A stretch of DNA of 64,000 nucleotides from Diorhabda sublineata. Lineage: Eukaryota > Arthropoda > Insecta > Coleoptera > Chrysomelidae. The translations under genes were made by a program, and so were the position numbers. Where the stretch lies: NCBI RefSeq assembly GCF_026230105.1, contig NC_079482.1, positions 806,001-870,000 on the forward strand, given 5' to 3'. Positions 36,139 through 47,880 of the stretch are shown here, in pieces. The notes under the pieces were generated by a model, which was given only the letters and a program-made list of their open reading frames with translations, was not told the origin of the DNA and did no database searches. Numbering within the stretch: position 1 is the first letter of the stretch; every line of letters begins with the position of its first letter.

Positions 36139-37384
36139 CTGTAAAAAATACATAATATACCGAGTATGAACGTAAATTAGCATGTGTCAAACATGTAATG
36201 ATTCATGTCAAGTAAACTAAATGTCTAATTACCGACAATTGTGTCTGATTTACCATATTAAATCATAAAACGTAAATGGACGAGTAAAATGTACTTGGCG
36301 TTTGGTTTAAACAGGGTACCAGACTTGTACTGAGCACTTTTTTTGTATACCCTTCGTTTTTATCTAGAAAACGAAATTTTGAAGCAAAAACCATGAAGAA
36401 TCGTCTGGACTAGAGTCATAATCTCGAATTATGATTGTCTGCAATTGATATTGCAAGAAATATAACTGCTATTTGGTCTATATGTTGTGGTGAATGTTGA
36501 AGAACGTCAAACACTATTTTGTTACGATTAGAACCGAGTAAATTCCATAAATTTTGATTTTTCGTGGAGGCTTTTAACAAAGTAAATTTAACCAGACTAA
36601 GAGGCGTCAAAATCCTTAATCCAGTCCTGTAAATTAGGTTCGCGTATTTTATTGAAAACGAATATTAATTCATTTGATTTAATATGGAAAATACTACGGG
36701 AAAATAATGGATATTAAACCGACCACAGAGCGATATTCATAATTTTTGGTTAACAATATGTTTTTCTAATTTAATTTCGACCATGCAAACTTCACTTTAT
36801 ATAAACGTCCCGTGTCATATTAGTATGTAAAAATGGTCAAGTTTTAAACCGATTTCACAACGAATTAATAACGAGTTTAGTTAACAAGAATTTTTTACAA
36901 CCGATAAGCCGATATTTGGCCTTGTTTAGTACAGTCAAATTGTCTCAAAATAATTTTTATACTACTTAGAAGATTTCTTAAAACTGAAGAAAAATTTACA
37001 TCATGACAGATGAATCGATGAATACTCTACCAAAAAACTACAAATTTTTGTAATTTTGAAACTACTAATTTGAATTTTAAGCTGCAGTATGTCGTACTGA
37101 ATGAGAAAAACAAACTTGTGGCATCCACAAATCAATTTTGTTTCGTCTAATTTGACTGGACTAAAAAGTAATATTTCATACAAACATCGAAGAATCAATT
37201 TATTCTATCACAGCGATTGAGATTATGGGTTTTTACCATTAAGATAAACTATCCTGGAAATTTTGGTACTAATTAGAGTTCAAATTTAGACCCCCCATGA
37301 AAGTGGTGTCACCATGGTCATCACGGATGATCCGGAGAGCCGCAGGTTCATGGAGGAGGATGAAATGTATTATGAGGATTTTAT
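36139..37384. other. DNA upstream of the first DIP exon found; one coding-like stretch
   Basis: The preceding DIP exon is not here. At about 37296-37410 the plus strand reads HESGVTMVITDDPESRRFM then EEDEMYYEDFISGI. It is acidic and coding-like, and it runs into the inverted-repeat element at 37385. It may be a remnant of an exon or transposon; no family recognised. Confidence 0.35.
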
Positions 37385-37705
37385 TAGTGGGATTGTGGTA
37401 AAATTAAGCACCAAAGTGTACTAATTCTAATATATTTCCGAACTTTCGATAACTTACGTATATATTAAAGTGTAATAATAATAAAAATTAATTTAATTTC
37501 TTATTTTTTTCACCTTTCGATATGATTACGTTTCTTAATCTTCCTGATTTTAGGTCACTTCTGATTTAAAATTAGACAGGTAAAAATATTGACGTTATTT
37601 TATCAAAATATATTCCATAAGACGCACCGAAATTCCCAATTAATTAATGTTAAAATATATTAGAAGTAGTACACTTTGGTGTTTAATTTTGCCACAGTCC
37701 CACTA
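37385..37705. mobile_element. 321 bp MITE-like inverted-repeat element
   Basis: Terminal inverted repeats of about 55 bp: the left reads TAGTGGGATTGTGGTAAAAT then AAGCACCAAAGTGTACTAA; the right is the near-perfect reverse complement. The interior is AT-rich and non-coding. Half of a related element is at 15051-15115, so this is a dispersed family. No clear target-site duplication outside the ends. Confidence 0.8.
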
Positions 37706-37975
37706 CGAAAACTACGATCACAGATGGGAATTTTGAAAATTTCATCTCCCACTATCACGAGAGAGCGTTGGGGGTGCGGTGGTTATTCGTCCATTGGTAA
37801 AAAGTGATCCGATTCCTCGGTCCACTCCACGCAACGAATCCCCCCTTTTTTTCGACGATTCCAATGCCTCGATCTTCCCCACTCTTCCCTTGATGATGGC
37901 TAAAAAAGTGGGCGCCGAAACGTCGAAAATTTTCAAAATTACGCGAACTCAGTGTTTATAAACGAAATTTTCTTG
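37706..37975 (+). repeat. Possible retroelement tail with GATGATGGC...GAAACGTC motif
   Basis: CCCTTGATGATGGCTAAAA and, shortly after, GGGCGCCGAAACGTCGAAAA. Similar GATGA...GAAAC arrangements occur in the ends of several animal retroelements and resemble a hammerhead ribozyme core, but the core C before TGATGA is T here, so activity is unlikely. Both strands are open for about 60 codons, probably because of composition. Confidence 0.3.
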
Positions 37976-38659
37976 AGATTTTTCAATTTTTAGATTAATT
38001 TTTAATTATTTTCTACGCTCCTATTGATTTATCTGTTTTATTTTTTTGTATAGACAGTACCAGATGTCTCGAATTTGTTTCATGTCATAAACTTTGTCTA
38101 TTAGGATTAAATCCTGGTTGTTTGGTGCTCACTAAGAAATTGTACAAACTGGAATGCAAAAAGTTTTTAGAGGTAAACGAATTGAAATTCCCGCCGATTG
38201 ATCTCTGTCCGTTTCCGTTCGATGTGGAGAATACAACAAATAACAGTTAACACGTAACTGTTAAAATTCCCCATCTCTATTAAAATTATTAATAAACCTC
38301 CATTTTGTTGTTAGTAAAATGACGTGTGTATCAAGAGACTTTAGATGAAATTCATCATAATTACGTCGGTGTTTATTTGAAATCATTTTCACGAAATATA
38401 AATGATGATACGAGGGATTGAAATATAGGAATTACCTTTACAATAATGTTTGACAGCGACGTAATAAATTTATCTATCCCCGTCCAGTTTTCGTGATATA
38501 TGAAACCGGTTCTCTACATTACCTATAAATCATGTTATAATCGTACAAGACAGGTGTAAATTGTTGATAATTCAATAAATGAGAGCATAATTATCACTTG
38601 AGGAAACTATTCATAAACATTAATCACCGAATTTTAGGTTAGAATCGAAATAGAACGCA

Positions 38660-39170
38660 CATAAAAAGTGAATATATAAAAAGAGGTGTCCGTCAAGGCA
38701 GCAAATCATCTTCAATTTGTACTCAGAGCGCGTATATTTAGCGAAACCGATAAATTATACTGGTAAACGGATACAGCATCAGTTATGCAGATGATACTGT
38801 AAAAGTTATTGACAATATAGAAGATTTAGAAAGCCTGATGGGCACTCTCATTCGTCACAGTTAGTAATATGGTTTGAATATGAAATTCTTGGTACAACTA
38901 TAAATTGGGAGTGGATTAACAACCAGTTAATGGAAAGACCTTTAACCAGATGAGTATCTTCTTCAAAAGTCATAATATCTTCTTTGAAACGAAAATAGGA
39001 ATGCTTAGATGCTGCGTTTTCTGTGTATTGTTTTATCGAGTTGAGTCCTGGACCTTCGACGAAGATATGAGCAAAAATTTGACTCTATAAATCCTTGATC
39101 AAGAACCTTAGAATCTGGTTCGATAGAACCTGCTGCCAGATTTAAGATTGCAGTCTTCTTGGGTCTTCAT
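38660..39170 (+). pseudogene. LINE reverse transcriptase remnant
   Basis: Over several frames: EYIKRGVRQGSKSSSICTQS (RT motif RRGVRQGC.LSP), INGYSISYADDTVKVI-like text with the catalytic YADD box and DNIEDLESLM, a GLNMK-like stretch, then MLRCCVFCVLFYRVESWTF, which matches LRCYVxSVLLYGAESWT of the RT thumb region. Stops and deletions throughout, and about 150 residues' worth of RT is represented. Confidence 0.8.
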
Positions 39171-39659
39171 TCCTTGTTTTTATGTTGTCTTTTTGTTTCC
39201 TCTATCTATTCCTCGTCCTTTCTTTACTAAACCTTCTCGTTCTTTCTTTTGATTTACAACCAACGATTTGCATTTCTTGATTTTAACGATATTTCATTGT
39301 CTTTATTCATTTATTCACTTCTTCTTCTATTTTTTCTCTATTTCCTCGTTTTACCCTCGAATCCATTCTAGTTTCCATACCATCTCATACCATTTTTATA
39401 TCTATTGAGTCGATTGCAGTTTTCAAATCGATGATTCTATGTAATTCTTCCCCTGTTGTATTTTCCTTATCTTCGTCTTCATGATTCTTCCCATATATTT
39501 ATAAAACAACTGAAGATAAGCATATAACTATGTAATTTTCGTACTTTAGATCTTCTTCTTAAGTGTAGTGGTATCAATTGATTTTATGGACGTAAATATC
39601 GAATTCCCCAACTAATATTAATCATGAAACTGGTCCCGTTCCAATATATTCTCGATACG

Positions 39660-42600
39660 AATACGCCTTGTATATAGAGACGATTTACAAGAAGATCTTT
39701 TTGTTTGTTTATGGAATTCTAGAGATTTACGAGAATCCGATACCTCTAGAATGTTAATTTCTTATATAAATTGGTTGTAGTTAACGAATTAATAGTAACA
39801 GAAGTATAAAAAAAGTTAATCAAACGATATTTTTGAATAAATTAGATGTTAAGTGTAGTGTTGGTGAATTGAAAATACACTAAAGTATGTGTTTTGAAAT
39901 GACATATACTTCGAGATGAAAAACAATCAGATGCTATTGCGCCTTGTATATAGAGACGATTTCCAAGAAGATCTTTTTGTTTGTTTTCGACGTTCTAGAG
40001 ATTTACGTGAATTCGATACATCTAGAATGTTATTTTCTTATATAAATAGGTTGTAGTTAACGAATTAATAATAACAGGAGAATAAAAAAAGATAATCAAA
40101 CGATATTTTTGAATAAATTAGATGTTAAGTGTAGTGTTAGTAAATTAAAAATATACTAAAGTATATGTTCTGGAATGACATTTACTTCGAGATGAATCAC
40201 AATCAGATGCGATTGCGTCTAGTATATAGAGACGATTTACAAGAAGATCTTTTTGTTTGTTTTCGACGTTCTAGAGATTTACGTGAATCCGATACATCTA
40301 GAATGTTATTTTCTTATATAAATTGGTTGTAGTTAACGGATTAATAGTAACAGGAGAATAAAAAAAAGTTAATCAAACGATATTTTTAAATAAATTAGAT
40401 GTTAAGTGTAGTGTTAGTGAATTGAAAATATACTAAAGTATGTGCTCTGAAATGTCATTTAAGTCGAGATGAAAAACAATCAGATGCGATTGCGCCTTGT
40501 ATATAGAGACGATTTCCAAGAAGATCTTTTTGTTTGTTTTCGACGTTCTAGAGATTTACGAAAATCCGATACATCCAGAATGTTAATTTCTTATATAAAT
40601 TGGTTGTAGTTAACGGATTAATAGTAACAGGAGAATAAAAAAAGTTAATCAAACGATATTTTTGAATAAATTAGATGTTAAGTGTAGTGTTGGTGAATTG
40701 AAAATATACTAAAGTATGTGTTCTGGAATGACATATACTTCGAGATGAAAAACAATCAGATGTGATTACGCCTTGTATATGGAGACGATTTACAAGAAGA
40801 TCGTTTTGTTTTTTTTTTTGGAATTCTAGAGATTTCGAGAATCCGATACATCTAGAATGTTAATTTCTTATATAAATTGGTTGTAATCAACGAATTAATA
40901 GTAACAGAAGTATGAAAAAAGTTAATCAAAACGATATTTTTGAATAAATTAGATGTTAAGTGTAGTGTTAGTAAATTAAAAATATACTAAAGTATATGTT
41001 CTGGAATGACATTTACTTCGAGATGAATCACAATCAGATGCGATTGCGTCTAGTATATAGAGACGATTTACAAGAAGATCTTTTTGTTTGTTTTCGACGT
41101 TCTAGAGATTTACGTGAATCCGATACATCTAGAATGTTATTTTCTTATATAAATTGGTTGTAGTTAACGAATTAATAGTAACAGGAGAATAAAAAAAAGT
41201 TAATCAAACGATATTTTTAAATAAATTAGATGTTAAGTGTAGTGTTAGTGAATTGAAAATATACTAAAGTATGTGCTCTGAAATGTCATTTAAGTCGAGA
41301 TGAAAAACAATCAGATGCGATTGCGTCTTGTATATAGAGACGATTTACAAGAAGATCTTTTTGTTTGTTTTCGGCGTTCTAGAGATTTACGAGAATCCGA
41401 TATATCTAGAATGTCAATTTCTTATATAAATTGGTTGTATTCAACGAATTAATAGTAACAGGAGAATAAAAACAGTTAATCAAACGATATTTTTGAATAA
41501 ATTAGATGTTAAGTGTAGTGTTGGTGAATTGAAAATATACTAAAGTATGTGTTCTGGAATGACATATACTTCGAGATGAAAAACAATCAGATGTGATTAC
41601 GCCTTGTATATGGAGACGATTTACAAGAAGATCGTTTTGTTTTTTTTTTTGGAATTCTAGAGATTTCGAGAATCCGATACATCTAGAATGTTAATTTCTT
41701 ATATAAATTGGTTGTAATCAACGAATTAATAGTAACAGAAGTATGAAAAAAGTTAATCAAAACGATATTTTTGAATAAATTAGATGTTAAGTGTAGTGTT
41801 AGTAAATTAAAAATATACTAAAGTATATGTTCTGGAATGACATTTACTTCGAGATGAATCACAATCAGATGCGATTGCGTCTAGTATATAGAGACGATTT
41901 ACAAGAAGATCTTTTTGTTTGTTTTCGACGTTCTAGAGATTTACGTGAATCCGATACATCTAGAATGTTATTTTCTTATATAAATTGGTTGTAGTTAACG
42001 GATTAATAGTAACAGGAGAATAAAAAAAGTTAATCAAACGATATTTTTGAATAAATTAGATGTTAAGTGTATTGTTGGTGAATTGAAAATATACTAAAGT
42101 ATGTGTTCTGAAATGACATGTACTTCGCCTTGTATATAGAAACGATTTTCAAGAAGTTATTTTTATTTGTTTTCGACGTTTTAGAGATTTACGTGAATCC
42201 GATACATCTAGAATGTTAATTTCTTATATAAATTGGTTGTAATCAACGAATTAATAGTAACAGAAGTATGAAAAAAGTTAATCAAAACGATATTTTTGAA
42301 TAAATTAGATGTTAAGTGTAGTGTTAGTAAATTAAAAATATACTAAAGTATATGTTCTGGAATGACATTTACTTCGAGATGAATCACAATCAGATGCGAT
42401 TGCGTCTAGTATATAGAGACGATTTACAAGAAGATCTTTTTGTTTGTTTTCGACGTTCTAGAGATTTACGTGAATCCGATACATCTAGAATGTTATTTTC
42501 TTATATAAATTGGTTGTAGTTAACGGATTAATAGTAACAGGAGAATAAAAAAAGTTAATCAAACGATATTTTTGAATAAATTAGATGTTAAGTGTATTGT

Positions 42601-45600
42601 TGGTGAATTGAAAATATACTAAAGTATGTGTTCTGAAATGACATGTACTTCGCCTTGTATATAGAAACGATTTTCAAGAAGTTATTTTTATTTGTTTTCG
42701 ACGTTTTAGAGATTTACGTGAATCCGATACATCTAGAATGTTAATTTCTTATATAAATTGGTTGTAATCAACGAATTAATAGTAACAGAAGTATGAAAAA
42801 AGTTAATCAAAACGATATTTTTGAATAAATTAGATGTTAAGTGTAGTGTTAGTAAATTAAAAATATACTAAAGTATATGTTCTGGAATGACATTTACTTC
42901 GAGATGAATCACAATCAGATGCGATTGCGTCTTGTATATAGAGACGATTTACAAGAAGATCTTTTTGTTTGTTTTCGACGTTCTAGAGATTTACGAAAAT
43001 CCGATACATCTAGAATGTTAATTTCTTATATAAATTGGTTGTAGTTAACGAATTAATAGTAACAGGAGAATAAAAACAGTTAATCAAACGATATTTTTAA
43101 ATAAATTAGATGTTAAGTGTAGTGTTAGTGAATTGAAAATATACTAAAGTATGTGCTCTGAAATGACATTTAATTCGAGTTGAAAAACAATCAGATGCGA
43201 TTGCGCCTTGTATATAGAAACGATTTCTAAGATCTTTTTGTTTGTTTTCGGTGTTCTAGAGATTTACGTGAATCCGATACATCTAGAATGTTAATTTCTT
43301 ATATAAATTGGTTGTAGTTAACGAATTAATAGTAACAGAAGAATAAAAAAAGTTAATCAAACGATATTTTTAAATAAATTAGATGTTAAGTGTAGTGTTA
43401 GTGAATTGAAAATATACTAAAGTATGTGCTCTGAAATGACATTTAATTCGAGTTGAAAAACAATCAGATGCGATTGCGCCTTGTATATAGAAACGATTTC
43501 TAAGATCTTTTTTTTTGTTTTCGGTGTTCTAGAGATTTACGAGAATCCGATACATATAGAATGTTAATTTCTTATATAAATTGGTTGTAGTTAACGAATT
43601 AATAGTAACAGAAGAATAAAAAAAGTTAATCAAACGATATTTTTGAATAAATTAGATGTTAAGTGTAGTGTTGGTGAATTGAAAATATACTAAAGTATGT
43701 GTTCTGGAATGACATTTACTTCGAGATGAAAAACAATCAGATGCGATTGCGCCTTGTATATAGCAACGATTTCCAAGAAGATCTTTTTGTTTGTTTTCGG
43801 CGTTCTAGAGATTTACGAGAATCCGATACATCTAGAATGTTAATTTCTTATATAAATTGGTTGTAGTTAACGAATTAATAGTAACAGGAGAATGAAAAAA
43901 GTTAATCAAAACGATATTTTTGAATAAATTAGATGTTAAGTGTAGTGTTAGTGAATTGAAAATATACTAAAGTATGTGTTCTGGAATGACATTTACTTCG
44001 AGATGAAAAACAATCAGATGCGATTGCGCCTTGTATATAGCAACGATTTCCAAGAAGATCTTTTTGTTTGTTTTCGGCGTTCTAGAGATTTACGAGAATC
44101 CGATACATATAGAATGTTAATTTCTTATATAAATTGGTTGTAGTTAACGAATTAATAGTAACAGAAGAATAAAAAAAGTTAATCAAACGATATTTTTGAA
44201 TAAATTAGATGTTAAGTGTAGTGTTGGTGAATTGAAAATATACTAAAGTATGTGTTCTGGAATGACATTTACTTCGAGATGAAAAACAATCAGATGCGAT
44301 TGCGCCTTGTATATAGCAACGATTTCCAAGAAGATCTTTTTGTTTGTTTTCGGCGTTCTAGAGATTTACGAGAATCCGATACATCTAGAATGTTAATTTC
44401 TTATATAAATTGGTTGTAGTTAACGAATTAATAGTAACAGGAGAATGAAAAAAGTTAATCAAAACGATATTTTTGAATAAATTAGATGTTAAGTGTAGTG
44501 TTAGTGAATTGAAAATATACTAAAGTATGTGTTCTGGAATGACATTTACTTCGAGATGAAAAACAATCAGATGCGATTGCGCCTTGTATATAGCAACGAT
44601 TTCCAAGAAGATCTTTTTGTTTGTTTTCGGCGTTCTAGAGATTTACGAGAATCCGATACATCTAGAATGTTAATTTCTTATATAAATTGGTTGTAGTTAA
44701 CGGATTAATAGTAACAGGAGAATAAAAAAAGTTAATCAAACGATATTTTTAAATAAATTAGATGTTAAGTGTAGTGTTGGTGAATTGAAAATATACTAAA
44801 GTATGTGTTCTGGAATGACATATACTTCGAGATGAAAAACAATCAGATGCGATTGCGCCTTGTATATAGGGACGATTTCCAAGAAGATCTTTTTGTTTGT
44901 TTTCGACGTTCTAGAGATTTACGTGAATCCGATACATCTAGAATGTTCTTTTCTTATATAAATTGGTTGTAGTTAACGAATTAATAGTAACAGAAGTATG
45001 AAAAAAGTTAATCAAAACGATATTTTTAAATAAATTACATGTTAAGTGTAGTGTTGGTGAATTGAAAATACACTAAAGTATGTGTTCTGGAATGACATAT
45101 ACTTCGAGATGAAAAACAATCAGATGCGATTGCGTCTTGTATATAGAGACGATTTCCAAGAAGATCTTTTTGTTTGTTTTCGACGTTCTAGAGATTTACG
45201 TGAATCCGATACATCTAGAATGTTAATTTCTTATATAAATTGGTTGTAGTTAACGAATTAATAGTAACAGAAGAATAAAAAAAGTTAATCAAACGATATT
45301 TTTAAATAAATTAGATGTTAAGTGTAGTGTTGGTGAATTGAAAATATACTAAAGTATGTGTTCTGGAATGACATATACTTCGAGATGAAAAACAATCAGA
45401 TGCGATTGCGCCTTGTATATAGGGACGATTTCCAAGAAGATCTTTTTGTTTGTTTTCGACGTTCTAGAGATTTACGTGAATCCGATACATCTAGAATGTT
45501 CTTTTCTTATATAAATTGGTTGTAGTTAACGAATTAATAGTAACAGAAGTATGAAAAAAGTTAATCAAAACGATATTTTTAAATAAATTACATGTTAAGT

Positions 45601-45680
45601 GTAGTGTTGGTGAATTGAAAATACACTAAAGTATGTGTTCTGGAATGACATATACTTCGAGATGAAACACAATCAGATCC
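39660..45680. repeat. Satellite, about 277 bp unit, about 22 copies
   Basis: Each unit holds GCCTTGTATATAGAGACGAT, TTTGTTTGTTTTCGACGTTC, TAGAGATTTACG, ATATAAATTGGTTGTAG and GATGTTAAGTGTAGTGTT. That last word is spaced 267-286 bp, mostly 276-278. Marked variants reappear at multiples of the unit: GTATATGGAGACG at about 40775 and 41609 (834 bp, three units) and TATATAGGGACGATT at about 44871 and 45420 (two units). No protein similarity. Confidence 0.95.
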
Positions 45681-45851
45681 GAAATGAAAACAAATAATAA
45701 CTAATCAATAGAACTGAGCTACACAACATGTTTGTTGTCCAGTTGTTTGATATAAATCCAAATATTGACGTTGTATTTTGGACGATTTAGAATTATACAT
45801 CGAATACCGTGTGTTTTCCCATTCACTTAATTTATACTAGTTTTTTTTTTT

Positions 45852-46124
45852 GGAAATACAGAGTTAGGTCGTAAAGTTTCACCGACTAATGACGACGATG
45901 AATACACGCAATTCGATAATTCTGTATTCAACCAACACGAATTCGTTATAAAATTTTTTTGTTCATGTTTATTACGATTCTTTCGGAATCGTTTGAATGC
46001 TAGTGAATTTTCGATAATACTCGGTATCAAAAATGAAAACCGAGAAAATAAACTCGTCGGCATCGAACGTATTCGAATAAAAACCATATTTTGCACGTTA
46101 CGTTTCAATACAAAGGAGATTTAG
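45852..46124 (+). other. Ambiguous open frame between satellite and LINE
   Basis: Plus strand is open for 90 codons to TAG at 46122, after an 11-T run and AATACAG that would make a good splice acceptor. It reads VSPTNDDDEYTQFDNSVFN and later KNENRENKLVGIERIRIKT, with no ATG near the start. The minus strand is also open (93 codons, 45827-46108, with ATG). Neither resembles a known family, and one may be an artefact of the other. Confidence 0.25.
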
Positions 46125-46249
46125 TGGAAAAAATGATTTTCATTCATTTCACTTAATTGTTGAAGAGAAATCTACTAGAAATGAAAACTCAAACACTTAA
46201 CTGATTATTGACTAACTGACAACTTGAACAAAGCTACGAATTTGAAGAA

Positions 46250-47090
46250 GCTGCTTTTTGAAATCAGTCCAAGACACTTAAGGCTGTTCAACTCCCAATT
46301 GAACCACAGATTATTCCCTATGGAAGGCTACAACAATTTTACCCTCACCTGGTGAAAGTATTTGAACCAAATGAAGCAGACCTCACTATGGATTATAACG
46401 TGATTGATGACCCCAGTTCCAGAGAATGAAAAACTCATACCAGATCATCAATTTGGCTTTGGTGCAAAACGCTAGAACGCTAGAAAAGAAATCCTTCCGA
46501 TCAGGAGCTTTCTCAGACAATAATCTAGGATTCTATAAGATCTGACACGAAGGTCTACTCTACAAGATAAAGAAACAACCACCACATCGATTTTTTTCCC
46601 TCCTAAAGTCGGTTAGGCTGTTCCCGATCAAGCAGCAAGATCAATATATTCCGTTACAGTTGGAGTACCGCAAGGAACCTATCCTCTACCTTCTGCATAC
46701 CGCAGACTTTCTTTCCAGTAGGGATACCAAAGTTGCAGCTTTCGTAGATGATATTGCTTCACATCCAAACTTTAGAAAAGCATCTTAATATCTCCAGGAT
46801 AATCTTAATCGAATGGAAATCTGGTTAAAAGAATAGACAGGTCAAAGCAAATGAAACCATGTAAGGTCCACTACGAAAAGAGAAGATTGTCCACCAGTTG
46901 CCAAAAGGAAGCAACTGGGACTTAAATTCCGCCAGATCTAATTGGTAGAATTAACCATTGAAACCAAGTTACTGGTATATAAGGCTATCCTAAAGCCAGT
47001 GTGGACGTATGGTGAAAGTTTTGGAAACGCTTCTGATACTTAACGAACAGGATTCAGAATAACAAAAATGATGTTGCTAAACGCACCTCT
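46250..47090 (+). pseudogene. Jockey-type LINE ORF2 remnant
   Basis: Joined across frameshifts one can read HLVKVFEPNEADLT (ahead of the RT), HQFGFGAK (RT finger motif HQFGFR), VTVGVPQGT, a YTADFPS-like stretch, AAFADDIA (catalytic F/YADD box), DNLNRMEIWLKE, and KRKQLGLKFRQ followed by LLVYKAILKPVWTYG. This is the order of a Jockey-clade reverse transcriptase. There are many frameshifts and stops, and the large gap between HQFGF and GVPQG is only partly filled. Confidence 0.8.
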
Positions 47091-47159
47091 TCTTTTTTTG
47101 TATTGATTCCAATGGGGAATATTTTGAAAAACGATAAAACCATATCCAATTATGAATAT

Positions 47160-47880
47160 TTGTCTATCACAGAACTTAAGTAACGACCCTCGTAGGAAGT
47201 TATTACAATGTTGTCAAACAGAGTTGCTATAATGAAACATACGGAGTTTACAGTGTTGTAAATCGTAGTTGTCTTTCCTCGGGCGATATTTTCTAAATAA
47301 GATATAAAATTTACTTTGTTGCCAAACGTAATTTTTCTCGGCGACTGAAAAAACGAAAATTCGTTACATACGAATATACTCGTATTACAGTGTTGCCAAA
47401 TGCATATAGAAGCTGCGTAGTTGTCAAATATAACTTTGCTTCAAAATCTGAGAAAATTTGGATGAGTTACAATGTTGTCAAATGTTATTTTTGTTGGGAA
47501 ACGTGAAGACGATCAAAACGAAGAACTTGGAAATTGCTAGGTTGCCTCAAGTATTTTTTTTTCGAAGACATGGGGAAATTTAAGATAAAAATTACTTAAG
47601 TGAGTTTATTTTCTATAACATAAATTAGACTTGCTGTCAAACGTCATTCCCAGTGTTTAAAAGATCGGAAAAATTACTATATTGGAATATAAGGAAATTA
47701 CAGTGTTGTCAATTGTAGTTTTCTCTTATAATTTGTCTCCGTGTATTAAGTTAACAGAGAATTACGGAGATTACAGTGTTGTCACGTATAGTCATTCCTG
47801 AAATATAGGAATTGCTTTGTTGCCAAATTAAATTTACTCAACGGCTCATTAAAAATGAAACTTTGCTTTAAAGGAATGTT
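47160..47880. repeat. Diverged single copies of the 389 bp satellite's sub-motif
   Basis: Words like ATGTTGTCAAA, TTTGTTGCCAAACGTA, AGTGTTGCCAAATG and AGTTGTCAAATAT recur every 50-110 bp in otherwise unlike sequence, merging rightward into the regular array. The same words continue at 53216-53420 on the other side. Confidence 0.75.

Noticed and set aside
37779..37961. Overlapping 60-codon genes on both strands
   Set aside because: Mutually antisense, rich in simple composition, and probably the tail of a repeat element.
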